Shown: one piece after another, positions 41,418 to 50,292 of the stretch
Numbering within the stretch: position 1 is the stretch's first letter
How the letters are laid out: every line of letters starts with the position of its first letter
Source of the DNA: an uncultured Thermanaerothrix sp.
GTDB lineage: Bacteria; Chloroflexota; Anaerolineae; Anaerolineales; Anaerolineaceae
DNA: 64,000 nt
NCBI RefSeq assembly: GCF_938028735.1
Contig: NZ_CALIMF010000002.1
Location: 310,001 to 374,000 of the forward strand
Direction: 5' to 3'
Program-made: the position numbers and the translations under genes
Notes under the pieces: model-generated
The model's input: only the letters and a program-made list of their open reading frames with translations
Database searches by the model: none
What the model was told of the DNA's origin: nothing

Positions 41418-43508
41418 TTAGGGCAAGGTACTTCCGGCACCTTCTATATCCACCTCTTTCAGTTTGAAGTAAGCCTCCATAACTCGCCGTACCACGGGTG
41501 CGGCTAAGCGCGCCCCTTCATCGCCGTTGTAAACAAAGGCCACAACGGCAATTTCAGGATTGTCGAAAGGAGCATATCCCACGTACCAGGCATGTGCCGG
41601 CCAGTTCCCTGGCTGGCATAGGTTTTTAGCTTGGGCCACGTTATCGCAATATTCGGCTGTCCCGGTCTTGCCGGCTGAGGGGATCGGAAAACCCTCAAAG
41701 ATGCTTGAGGCAGTGCCACTGACGACTACTTCGCGCAAACCCTCTTGCACTTTCTTGACTACCCAGGGGGCTACCGTCTTCATCTCGCCGGTTTGCAAGT
41801 AGTTCTCATCGTACACATGAATGACCGGATCCTGAGTGATATCCCACAACATCTTGGGCTCAAAGGGCTGCACCACGTTCCCTTCGCTATCCAAAACCTC
41901 ACGCACAATGGTAGGTTTCATCAACTTACCATCGTTAGCGATCGTCGCCATGGACACCAGCACTTGTAAAGGCGTAGAAAGGACGTAACCCTGCCCAATA
42001 GTTGCAATATACGTATCTCCGGTAGACCAGTTTTCACCCACGTTGATGCGCTTCCAATCGGGGTCTGGGATCAGGCCATCCTGCTCCCCCGGCAACTCAA
42101 TTCCCAGCACACGGCCATAGCCGATGGCTCTGGCGTATTCGCCTAGGCGCCAGATATTTAATCCCTTGGGTACCTCATTCCTATACCCGCCCCCCACCTT
42201 GTAAAAATACACATCGCAGGATTGGGCCAAACCGTGGATAAAGTCTAGATCACCATGTCCGCCCCCGGTAATTCTGTAGGTGTAACATACATAGTCGCGC
42301 GTGCGGGGGTTGGGGTCGTTCTCGAAATAGCGTTCTTCAACCGTGATCTTGCCTGGATCATTGATTTTTTGCTCGGGTGTAACAACCCCTTCGTTCAAGA
42401 TTCCCAAAGCCGCTGCTAGTTTAAACACCGAGCCCGGTGGATGCTCAGCAGAAATAGCGTGATTGAGTAGCGGGCGATAAGGATCTCGCTGGAGTTGCTC
42501 ATAGTAATAAGCGGGGATGAAGCGCGCCATGCGATTGTTTTCATAACTTGGGTAAGACACCATCGCCAGAATCTCGCCGGTCTTGGGATTCATAGCAATT
42601 ACCACACCGCTGGTATAACGCTGCTCACCAAAATATCGATTCCAGCGATCCATCCAGTTCACCAAGGCGGCCTCGGCAGCGGCCTGTAAACGTGTATCAA
42701 TAGTGAGTTTGATCGAGTAGCCCGGCACGGGTTGCTCAGGAGGCTCCAAATCGCGTAAAATCTGGCCCGCCGCGTCGACCTCAACTACCCGCTTCCCATT
42801 CTGACCGATCAGCAAATCATTAAGCGAGTACTCTACGCCGGCAAATCCCACTTTATCGCGGTTGGGGAGGAAGCCACGTGCCCGGTAATCTGCCTCTTCA
42901 CTGGCCGGAATAGGCCCCAGGAATCCCACCACGGTCGAAGTCAGCGAACCTGTCGGATATTCGCGCACCGACTCAACCTCTATCCCCACACCGGGCAGAT
43001 CCGCAGCCCGTTCGCGAAGGATCATCGCCGTGCGTTGGTCAATATTACATTTGATCTGAATGGGCCGGTAAGGAGCGTTGGTGTCACCAATGTACACAAT
43101 TTGCGCGATCCCCAAATCGGTAGCACAAGGGGTGAAATTGCGCACAGTCTCCTTATTGATCTCCCCATTATTGACCGGTACACCGATCAACTGGGAGAGC
43201 TGGCGGTAAACCTCCTGAATGCCCCCCTCATCAGCAGGCAATTCGGCAGGAGTGATAACCACGTTATAGGATGGTACATTTTTCGCCAGGATGTAGCCGT
43301 TGCGGTCATAAATCAGGCCACGTTGGGTCGGTAAGCTAATTTCCATGGTGCGATTATCTTCCGCGCGAATCCGATAATTCGTCCCCTGCAGAATCTGCAG
43401 GTTAAAAAGGCGCAGGACGTAAAAGCCGATCACGAATGCGATCAACGCATAAAATACGGTCAATCGCCAGTGCTCAAATGGATGTGGGTGTTCCATTGGT
43501 TCATGCAT
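41418..43508 (-). CDS. mrdA: Penicillin-binding protein 2 (elongation transpeptidase)
   Basis: A 696-residue class B penicillin-binding protein that cross-links peptidoglycan in the elongation complex with RodA and MreBCD. One N-terminal membrane helix (about 15-35), a PBP dimer domain (about 55-245), then the transpeptidase: catalytic Ser in PGSVFK (SxxK), QSCD as the second motif and AGKTG as the third. The start at 43508 overlaps the end of mreD by eight bases; ATG 43496 is an alternative four codons in. A C-terminal acidic tail is short. Confidence 0.96.
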   Translation of the reverse strand: MHEPMEHPHPFEHWRLTVFYALIAFVIGFYVLRLFNLQILQGTNYRIRAEDNRTMEISLPTQRGLIYDRNGYILAKNVPSYNVVITPAELPADEGGIQEVYRQLSQLIGVPVNNGEINKETVRNFTPCATDLGIAQIVYIGDTNAPYRPIQIKCNIDQRTAMILRERAADLPGVGIEVESVREYPTGSLTSTVVGFLGPIPASEEADYRARGFLPNRDKVGFAGVEYSLNDLLIGQNGKRVVEVDAAGQILRDLEPPEQPVPGYSIKLTIDTRLQAAAEAALVNWMDRWNRYFGEQRYTSGVVIAMNPKTGEILAMVSYPSYENNRMARFIPAYYYEQLQRDPYRPLLNHAISAEHPPGSVFKLAAALGILNEGVVTPEQKINDPGKITVEERYFENDPNPRTRDYVCYTYRITGGGHGDLDFIHGLAQSCDVYFYKVGGGYRNEVPKGLNIWRLGEYARAIGYGRVLGIELPGEQDGLIPDPDWKRINVGENWSTGDTYIATIGQGYVLSTPLQVLVSMATIANDGKLMKPTIVREVLDSEGNVVQPFEPKMLWDITQDPVIHVYDENYLQTGEMKTVAPWVVKKVQEGLREVVVSGTASSIFEGFPIPSAGKTGTAEYCDNVAQAKNLCQPGNWPAHAWYVGYAPFDNPEIAVVAFVYNGDEGARLAAPVVRRVMEAYFKLKEVDIEGAGSTLP

Positions 43509-44010
43509 TTTTCACCACCGTCTCGGGATACAGCCAGTTCGCTAGATCATTAAACAACGCGTACACTGGAAAAGCGAGCACAATGTTGAGGAAAAGGCTG
43601 GGCAAAGTTACATGGGTTAACGCACTTTCCCAGGGCAGGGGGCTTCCACTAAACTGTAGCACCACAATCGTCAAAGCATGATATATTAGCGTCCCCCAAA
43701 AGGTCACGAAAAGCATGGCCAGTAGGGGGATTTGCCACACCTGGCGACGGATCATCCTTGCCAAGGCGACAACCAAACCATATCCAATCAAGGGCAACAG
43801 CAGTGGCATTCCGGAAACCCATCCTACTAGAAGCCCCCCCGCCAACACCCAGACTAAAGCAGACCGGACACGTTCATGCAGGGCCCAGGCAATTAGTGCT
43901 AGCAAGATAAGATCACCGCTCCCGCTCAAGAGGGTGAGACGACTAATGATGGCGGTTTGAATCATTAATAACCCCCCAAGTAACGGAAAGGCCAGCCAAT
44001 CTGCCAGCAT
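43501..44010 (-). CDS. mreD: Rod shape-determining protein MreD
   Basis: A 169-residue membrane protein with about five transmembrane helices, the third part of the MreBCD elongation system. Sequence conservation in MreD is low; identity rests on position between mreC and mrdA, size and hydrophobicity. ATG 44010 is preceded by GAGG at five bases. It lies seven bases after mreC. Confidence 0.88.
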   Translation of the reverse strand: MLADWLAFPLLGGLLMIQTAIISRLTLLSGSGDLILLALIAWALHERVRSALVWVLAGGLLVGWVSGMPLLLPLIGYGLVVALARMIRRQVWQIPLLAMLFVTFWGTLIYHALTIVVLQFSGSPLPWESALTHVTLPSLFLNIVLAFPVYALFNDLANWLYPETVVKNA

Positions 44011-44017
44011 ACCCACC

Positions 44018-44863
44018 TCACGGAATGGGGGTTGGAATCAGGGGCGCGAGCTGGATCGGTCGGAAATTAGTGATGACGAGCACCGCTTGGAGGGTGCTAA
44101 AATCCACAACGGGCTGCACAACAGCCGTCTGAAACAACTGATTGGGCTGTTTACGAATATCACTGACCTGCCCCACCAGAATATCTGGGGGATAGGTGCC
44201 GCCCAGTCCCGAGGTCAACACCAGATCTCCCAACTGAATAACCGTATCCTGAGGGATCATCTCCAGGCTGATCTCCCCCGTTACCGAACCATGCACTTGG
44301 CCTTCCACCTTACTATTTTGAAGGCGCACGTTAACGATGGTACCGGCATCTGTGATCAATTGAACTCGCGCCGCACCTGCTGTCACCGCATCCACACGCC
44401 CTACCAACCCCTGGCTGGTCACTACTGGCATTCCATGACGGATCCCATCATCCGAGCCTCGGTCAATAATCACGTAATGAAGAAAAGGGCTTGGATCACG
44501 GCCAATGACATTGGCCGCCACATACTGATTTTGCGGATGAGCGCGCGCAAAGTCGAGGAGGGCATAAATGACTTGGGCTTCCCGAAGCTGTTGCTGGAGT
44601 TCAATCACTTGTGCCTGTAACTCAGCCACCTGCCGTTCTAACTCTAAGTTACGTTGCTGAAGAGAGGCCATATCGCGCGGGGCAGTAAGGAATTGGTAGG
44701 CCGCAATATAGCGGCTCGAGATCCATTGCTGTACTCCCACCAGCGGAGACATGACACCGCGCAAGAGAGGATGCAAATAACCACTTAGCGCTAGCAGTAT
44801 CAACCCACTGGCAACGATAAGCACTAGAGCGGTTTGCCAAAACCGCGAGACCAGCGTTTTCAT
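44018..44863 (-). CDS. mreC: Rod shape-determining protein MreC
   Basis: A 281-residue bitopic protein: N-terminal membrane helix (about 10-30), coiled coil (about 60-98: MASLQQRNLELERQVAELQ-like heptads) and the two beta barrels with the family motifs VIGRDPSPFLHYVIIDRGS-like, GMPVVTSQGLVGRV and LTSGLGG. It links cytoplasmic MreB to periplasmic PBP2. Confidence 0.95.
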   Translation of the reverse strand: MKTLVSRFWQTALVLIVASGLILLALSGYLHPLLRGVMSPLVGVQQWISSRYIAAYQFLTAPRDMASLQQRNLELERQVAELQAQVIELQQQLREAQVIYALLDFARAHPQNQYVAANVIGRDPSPFLHYVIIDRGSDDGIRHGMPVVTSQGLVGRVDAVTAGAARVQLITDAGTIVNVRLQNSKVEGQVHGSVTGEISLEMIPQDTVIQLGDLVLTSGLGGTYPPDILVGQVSDIRKQPNQLFQTAVVQPVVDFSTLQAVLVITNFRPIQLAPLIPTPIP

Positions 44864-44920
44864 AGGCTCAAGATAACGTCAAATCGCCTTTCTGCCAATT
44901 CGACAATTGTGAGGACCTGC

Positions 44921-45982
44921 TCAACCTCGGCTGTTGCGATCTACATCCACTAGGAATTCGGCAAAGCGATCCAAATCTTCGAGGACAATCCCCGTACCCC
45001 GCACCACACATGTCATAGGATCTTCGGCCACCCAAACCCGCAGGTTAAGTTCATCGCTCAAACGCTCAGCGAGCCCCTGGAGCTGCGCCCCGCCACCGGC
45101 TAAACACACCCCAGCCTCCATGAGGTCAGACACAATCTCTGGAGGGGCTTCATCTAGGGCATCTTTGATCGTATCTACGATCACCTGAACCGAACCCGCT
45201 ATTGCCTCGCGAATTTCCACGGATGAGACTTCCACCGACTCTGGCAGGCCATTGATAAGATTGCGACCGCGCACCACCATGGTCTTCTCAGTGGGTAAGG
45301 GATAGGCCGATCCAATATTAACCTTCACCTGCTCAGCCATGCGTTCCCCGATGAGCAGGTTGTACTTGTTGCGAATATATTGGATAATATCTTGATCCAT
45401 CTCGTCGCCTGCTACCCTTAAAGAACGCGAGACCACCACCCCCCCCATAGAAAGCACGGCCACCTCGGTCGTCCCACCACCAATATCTACGATCATACTT
45501 CCACGCACATCCGCTACCGGGAGTCCTGCCCCCAGCGCTGCGGCTTTGGGTTCTTCAATCAAATAGGCCTCGCGAGCCCCGGCGGCCATCGCCGCATCAT
45601 AGACTGCACGTTTTTCAACCTCCGTTGCTCCTGAAGGAATGCCCACCACCACCCGTGGCCGTGGCATGGGCACGATGGTCTGCTGGTGGGCCTTACCGAT
45701 AAAATAACCCAACATTGCCTGGGTAATTTCAAATTCCGCAATCACCCCATCACGCAACGGGCGAATAGCGATGACATTTGTGGGGGTGCGTCCTACCATT
45801 TCCTTGGCTTGCAAACCAATAGCAAGCGGCTTTTTGGTGCGCTTATCAATAGCCACCCATGAAGGCTCATTGATGATGATCCCCTTGCCGCGAACGTTAA
45901 CAAGCGTGTTGGCTGTTCCCAGATCAATCCCAATATCCAAAGAGAACAAGCCTAAAAGCCAATTTAGGGGGTTAATTGCCAA
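44921..45982 (-). CDS. mreB: Actin-like cell shape protein MreB
   Basis: A 353-residue actin homologue. Phosphate loops IGIDLGTANTLV and VDIGGGTTEVAVLS, the adenosine motif CLAGGGAQLQGL and a short N-terminal amphipathic lead (MAINPLNWLLGLF) that could bind membrane are present. It starts at TTG 45982, with TAAGGAG eight bases upstream. It heads the cluster mreB-mreC-mreD-mrdA-minC-minD-minE-rodA. A TATAAT box at about 46043-46048 on the minus strand may be its promoter. Confidence 0.97.
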   Translation of the reverse strand: MAINPLNWLLGLFSLDIGIDLGTANTLVNVRGKGIIINEPSWVAIDKRTKKPLAIGLQAKEMVGRTPTNVIAIRPLRDGVIAEFEITQAMLGYFIGKAHQQTIVPMPRPRVVVGIPSGATEVEKRAVYDAAMAAGAREAYLIEEPKAAALGAGLPVADVRGSMIVDIGGGTTEVAVLSMGGVVVSRSLRVAGDEMDQDIIQYIRNKYNLLIGERMAEQVKVNIGSAYPLPTEKTMVVRGRNLINGLPESVEVSSVEIREAIAGSVQVIVDTIKDALDEAPPEIVSDLMEAGVCLAGGGAQLQGLAERLSDELNLRVWVAEDPMTCVVRGTGIVLEDLDRFAEFLVDVDRNSRG

Positions 45983-46165
45983 CCTTAGTACTCCTTACTC
46001 ACGTTGGTGTCAACTGAGGTTCCACAACCTTCCGCACAAATTATACCCTATAAAGAAGTAGAGATAGGTGTACACCAGCACAAGTGAGCCGCCCTAATGG
46101 GGCCATGGGGATTTACTATCCTTGACCACACCGCTCGGCCCGAGTAGAATAAATATCAAACATAT

Positions 46166-46237
46166 GCGGGCGTGGCCAAGGGGTAAGGCATCAGCCTTCC
46201 AAGCTGAGATTCGCGGGTTCGAATCCCGTCGCCCGCT
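46166..46237 (+). tRNA. tRNA-Gly (anticodon TCC)
   Basis: A complete cloverleaf: acceptor GCGGGCG/CGCCCGC, anticodon stem TCAGC/GCTGA with loop CTTCCAA, T arm GCGGGTTCGAATCCCGT, discriminator T. It reads GGA and probably GGG, and is closely related to the tRNA-Gly(CCC) at 9153-9224. Confidence 0.97.
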
Positions 46238-46257
46238 CTAGATAGTATCAACACGTC

Positions 46258-46292
46258 AAACACCGCCACAAGACTAAAATGTGGCGGTGTTT
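46258..46292 (+). terminator. Terminator after tRNA-Gly(TCC)
   Basis: A 13-base-pair perfect stem AAACACCGCCACA/TGTGGCGGTGTTT with a 9-base loop, ending in TTT. It isolates the signalling operon from the tRNA. Confidence 0.9.
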
Positions 46293-46555
46293 ATGTTGCT
46301 CCAGAACTTCAGGTGGGTATTCTCTCTGCAACGGTCATTCACACTGTCTTTGACCTACCATCCATTGCTAATTCCTGCTGACGATTACCAAATCCCAATC
46401 TTGCACCGCCCCTAAAGGGATCCGGCCACAGGCCAACAACATGGCCTGCCTGTCAACTGGGAGGTCTTGATTACCTCAGCATCCACCCCTCGGCACAGTC
46501 CTTGCAATGCCCCTTAACGGTTAGAAACACCTTGCGACTACATTACAATTTAGCA

Positions 46556-46570
46556 AGGAACACTGTTCCT
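46556..46570. promoter_or_regulatory. Perfect 15-base palindrome, operator candidate
   Basis: AGGAACA-C-TGTTCCT, seven bases on each side of a central C, overlaps the -35 position of the promoter candidate that follows. It resembles a dimer-binding site. The arms are not spaced like the Bacillus LexA box (GAAC-N4-GTTC), here GAAC-N3-GTTC. Confidence 0.5.
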
Positions 46571-46591
46571 CCAGGCAAATTTCACTATAAT
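46563..46591 (+). promoter_or_regulatory. Promoter candidate of the signalling operon
   Basis: A perfect TATAAT at 46586-46591. The -35 position (46563-46568, CTGTTC) is a poor match and falls within the palindrome, as expected when an activator or repressor controls the promoter. The transcript would start near 46598, about 67 bases before the first gene. Confidence 0.5.
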
Positions 46592-46664
46592 CTGTATGAA
46601 AGCAACCCTCTTCAGGGATATTTATGGCTATTAAAGCATCCCCTTTGTGACTTGGGCGAAAGTT

Positions 46665-47051
46665 ATGGAGACAGTGAAAACGATCCTCTACGTTGAAGAC
46701 AACTTAGACAACCGCACCTTAGTGCGACGATTGTTGCAAGCCAATGGCTACCATGTCCTCGAGGCCGCTAACGCCACTGAAGCACTCAATCTTCTCAATG
46801 CTCATCGCCCTGACCTCATCCTGATGGATATTAACATGCCAGACATTGACGGCTACACCCTTACCCGTACCATCAAGTCCCAGGAACACCTGCGAGGCGT
46901 CCCAGTTGTGGCCCTAACCGCCAACGTAATGCGGGGGGATAAAGAGCGCACCCTTCAAGCCGGTTGCGATGGTTACATCGAAAAACCCATTGACGTAGAT
47001 CGCTTCACCGACCAGATTGCCGAGTTCCTTCTCAACGGTCATAGGGAGTAG
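46665..47051 (+). CDS. Stand-alone receiver domain protein (first of operon)
   Basis: A 128-residue single receiver domain, like DivK or CheY. The acidic pair is in LYVEDN, the phosphoacceptor is Asp55 in LILMDINMPDIDG, then VVALTAN and the Lys in IEKPID. There is no output domain, so it must act by protein contact, for example as phosphate shuttle or kinase regulator. An upstream in-frame GTG at 46647 would add six residues. It is the first gene of a nine-gene run; the next receiver starts five bases later. Confidence 0.93.
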   Translation: METVKTILYVEDNLDNRTLVRRLLQANGYHVLEAANATEALNLLNAHRPDLILMDINMPDIDGYTLTRTIKSQEHLRGVPVVALTANVMRGDKERTLQAGCDGYIEKPIDVDRFTDQIAEFLLNGHRE

Positions 47052-47055
47052 CCTC

Positions 47056-47541
47056 ATGAACGCAAACGCATCACCCACGCCAACACCTGAAAATTCAGCC
47101 CCAACACCGCTTTCCCTGCGTCAGACTCATGGTACCCGCCCTCTGACCAAAGATACGGTGGTACTGGTCGTTGAGGATAATGTTTCCAATTTTGTTTTGA
47201 TTGCACGTCTCCTGGGTTACCTGGGGGTTCATTGCGAATGGAAAACCTCCGGCTACGAGGTAGCCGAGTTTGCCGATTCGCTGCCCAAGGTGGATCTCAT
47301 TCTGATGGACATTCGCCTGCCCTATGAAGATGGGTATGGCGCTCTGCGTAAGATCCGTCAATCTCCGCGCTTCCGTAACGTTCCTGTAGTTGCCGTTACC
47401 GCTGAGGCCAGTCTGGAACAGATGAATAAAGCTCGCCAGGCCGGCTTTGATGGCTTTTTAGGCAAGCCCTTGGACCCCGATCGCTTTCCCGATCAGATCA
47501 AACGCATTCTAAACGGTGAATCTGTTTGGGAATTGAGCTGA
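47056..47541 (+). CDS. Receiver domain protein (second of operon)
   Basis: A 161-residue protein: a 35-residue Thr/Pro-rich lead and one receiver domain with VVEDN, phosphoacceptor Asp85 in LILMDIRLPYEDG, VVAVTAE and LGKPLD. As in the first receiver there is no effector domain. GGGAG precedes the ATG at 47056. The two receivers differ enough that they are old paralogues or have different partners. The large sensor genes follow 24 bases later. Confidence 0.93.
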   Translation: MNANASPTPTPENSAPTPLSLRQTHGTRPLTKDTVVLVVEDNVSNFVLIARLLGYLGVHCEWKTSGYEVAEFADSLPKVDLILMDIRLPYEDGYGALRKIRQSPRFRNVPVVAVTAEASLEQMNKARQAGFDGFLGKPLDPDRFPDQIKRILNGESVWELS

Positions 47542-47565
47542 ATTTTTTATGGAGAGTGGCCACCT

Positions 47566-50292
47566 ATGAGCGGCGAACCCATCCCAGAAGAAACCCTCCA
47601 TACCCCCCTGCCCTACACTCAGGTAATTGCAGAAGTTGCCCGCATGATCGCGGTGGCCAACCATCCAGAGGAACTCCTAACCAGCGCCGTGCATAAAATG
47701 GCTTATGGGTTAGGCATCCCTCACATAGCCCTGTATGTCCTAGACACAGACAAGACCTCAGCCACGCTAAAGGTCATCCATACCCCCACCCCAGAGCTAT
47801 TCCCCGTCCATAAATTGCTCGTCCCTCTTAACTCCAACACCCTGTTTGGATGGGCCATTGCCAACCAGCGACCCTATTACCTTCCTCACCTGGAGACCGA
47901 TAATGCCCACCGCCAAATGGCGCACATCTGGAGCGAAGCCCAGTCCATCTTGGTCATTCCCCTAATGGCAGGATCGCAGGTTTATGGGTTGCTAGATGTG
48001 CAATCGGGGCACAAAAATGCCTTCCCACCTGCCCTTTATAACGTCTTGTGCACACTAGCCGACCAGATGGCTCTCAGTTTTTTGATCCGTGCCACCGAAC
48101 AATCTGACCAACCTCGCACCTTCCAACCGCAAAAATTCGAGACCACCGCATCGCCCCACTCCCTGCCACAAGCGTTTCTCCAAACCTTTTCCCCGGCCTT
48201 AACGCAACCTTCTGCCTTCTACACCACCCTTGCCGATTTTATTTACCAGCATTTCGGCTCGGATCTGTCATTTGCCCTTGCCCTTCTGAATCCCGAACAG
48301 CGCGTTATTACCTTTCCCGCCCTTTTTGAAAGCGGTCAACCTATGCAAGTTGACCCTCTTCCTCTTGGTGAAGGACTTACCTCTTACATAATCTTGCATA
48401 AACGCCCCCTACTGGTCAAGCATGGTGTCGAAGAAACGGCCCAAACGCTGGGCATCCGCCTGATCGGCACGCCAGCAAAATCCTGGCTAGGCATCCCAGT
48501 GCTGTGGGGGGAAGAGGTGTTAGGCGCTCTAATTCTCCAGGATCTACATCGTGAAGCCCGATTTGACGAAAATACATTGCATGCTCTAGAGGGTATAGCC
48601 CCCCTGATCGCCTGGATGCTCCAAACGCAGCACCTGCAAGCACAGGTCGAAGAAAGCCAACATCGTGCTGAGGAGGAGCACCTGCTCCTGGTCACGCTTT
48701 TAGAAGCATTGCCAGAGCGTATTGCCATTAAAGACGCAGAAGGGCGCTTCTTATACGCCAACCGGGCTTTGCTCCGCCACTATGGAGTGGATGCACTGGC
48801 TCAAATTGTGGGCAAAACAGAAATGGACCTAGAAGGAGATACGGGCAGCCTAGACTTAACCCAAGATCTCGAGGTAATCGAATCCGGTGAAGCCCGCATT
48901 AATACTCCCAATTATTATTTCAGCCTGCAGGGCGAGAACGTTTGGGAACTGGTTTCACGCATTCCCATAGCTCCCGCCGATGGGAGGAGCGCCCGGCTGA
49001 TTCGCATTGCCCAAGATATCAGTGAGTACATCCGCGCTGAGCAATTGGCCCAGCGACGTGCCGAACAACTTCTGGCATCGGCTGAGATCGCACGTGAAGC
49101 GATCAGCGCCCGCGAGATTGACACCATGCTCCAGAATGCCACCAACCAGATTCGTGAGCGCCTAGGGTACTATCACGCCTCGGTTTTTCTCCTGGATCCG
49201 CTAGGGCGATACGCCGTATTACGCGAGGCCTCCGGCGAAGTCGGGCAGATCATGAAACAATCCGGGCATCAGCTAGCCGTCGGTTCACGCTCGTTGGTAG
49301 GGCAAGCCACCGCACTAGGGCGCACGGTTGTCGCGAATAATGTCCACGGCAACCCAGAATATTATCCCAATCCTCTGCTCCCTGAAACACGCTCTGAAAT
49401 CGTTGTGCCGCTTCGAGTGGGGGAGCGTCTGTTGGGAGCACTGGATGTACAAAGTCGTTCCTATGATGCATTTCAGCCTGAAGACGTACAAATCCTGGAA
49501 ACACTTGCCAGCCTGTTGGCAATCGCACTCGATAATACCCTGCTCTATACCCGAACTCAGCAAAACCTTACTCAGCAGCGCCTCTTCTATCGGATCATTT
49601 CCGAGGCCTCTGGTAGTCTGGTCATCGACGAGATCCTTGAAAAGGCGCTCCAAGGCTTGCATGAGGCCCTGCCGGAGAACCGCTTTGCCATCTTCCTCCT
49701 CAACCGCGAACAGAATCTAGAACTGAAAGCCTATACCGGTTATGAAACCGATGCGCTTTCACGAATGTTTTGGCAACCCAGCGAGGGGATTCCTGGTTGG
49801 GTAGCCGAACGTCGGCAACCTCTACGCATTAGTGAATTTACCCCGGAAGGGAAATTCCAACCTCTAGCGCCAGGTGCGCGTTCAGCATTAGCACTTCCGC
49901 TTGGCTATCAAAACGAGGTGCTGGGAGTAATTTGCATTGAATCCGAACAACCAGCCGCCTTTGACGAGAGCGATCAGGAGATTTTTGCCACCTTTGCAAC
50001 CAATCTGGCAGCCATCCTGACCAACGCGCGCCTAGTACGCCAAATTCAGGTTCAAGTCGAACGCCAACGCCGCCTTTATGAAATCACCAGCAAGATTCGC
50101 ACCTTGACCGAGGTGGGCAACATCCTCCAAACCTCGGCTACCGAAATCGGGCGTGCCCTAGGGGCCCAACGGGTTAACATCCAAGTCATACCCCCTGCAC
50201 CACCCGCCGAATCCCTCAGAAATCATCCCCGCCCCAATGACCTCTCAGCCGAAAATAACGGCCATGAACGCAGGGAGGACTCCGGTCTATGA
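47566..50292 (+). CDS. GAF/PAS multi-sensor protein without transmitter (sensor 1)
   Basis: A 908-residue soluble protein: GAF-like domains at about 20-175 and 220-350, a PAS at about 380-490 (EGRFLYANRALLRHYG), GAF at about 500-660 (RLGYYHASVFLLD, LLPETRSEIVVPLRVG, LLGALDVQS) and GAF at about 675-820. After the last GAF, a short coiled coil leads to EITSKIRTLTEVGNILQTSA and RVNIQV, which reads like the first helix and strand of another GAF that then stops. There is no kinase, GGDEF, EAL or other output domain. It probably senses small ligands and talks to the hybrid kinase encoded in the same operon. The stop overlaps the next start by four bases. Confidence 0.88.
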   Translation: MSGEPIPEETLHTPLPYTQVIAEVARMIAVANHPEELLTSAVHKMAYGLGIPHIALYVLDTDKTSATLKVIHTPTPELFPVHKLLVPLNSNTLFGWAIANQRPYYLPHLETDNAHRQMAHIWSEAQSILVIPLMAGSQVYGLLDVQSGHKNAFPPALYNVLCTLADQMALSFLIRATEQSDQPRTFQPQKFETTASPHSLPQAFLQTFSPALTQPSAFYTTLADFIYQHFGSDLSFALALLNPEQRVITFPALFESGQPMQVDPLPLGEGLTSYIILHKRPLLVKHGVEETAQTLGIRLIGTPAKSWLGIPVLWGEEVLGALILQDLHREARFDENTLHALEGIAPLIAWMLQTQHLQAQVEESQHRAEEEHLLLVTLLEALPERIAIKDAEGRFLYANRALLRHYGVDALAQIVGKTEMDLEGDTGSLDLTQDLEVIESGEARINTPNYYFSLQGENVWELVSRIPIAPADGRSARLIRIAQDISEYIRAEQLAQRRAEQLLASAEIAREAISAREIDTMLQNATNQIRERLGYYHASVFLLDPLGRYAVLREASGEVGQIMKQSGHQLAVGSRSLVGQATALGRTVVANNVHGNPEYYPNPLLPETRSEIVVPLRVGERLLGALDVQSRSYDAFQPEDVQILETLASLLAIALDNTLLYTRTQQNLTQQRLFYRIISEASGSLVIDEILEKALQGLHEALPENRFAIFLLNREQNLELKAYTGYETDALSRMFWQPSEGIPGWVAERRQPLRISEFTPEGKFQPLAPGARSALALPLGYQNEVLGVICIESEQPAAFDESDQEIFATFATNLAAILTNARLVRQIQVQVERQRRLYEITSKIRTLTEVGNILQTSATEIGRALGAQRVNIQVIPPAPPAESLRNHPRPNDLSAENNGHERREDSGL

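Larger units (their letters stand above)
46238..46664. other. Intergenic region before signalling operon
   Basis: 427 bases that hold the tRNA terminator, an inverted repeat AGGCCA/TGGCCT (46430-46447), the palindrome and the promoter candidate listed separately. No reading frame of note: the one that runs into the first receiver gene from 46502 is not supported. Confidence 0.5.

Noticed and set aside
46556..46570. LexA (SOS) box
   Set aside because: The half-sites GAAC and GTTC are three bases apart, not four as in the Bacillus-type box, and the operon has no DNA repair genes.
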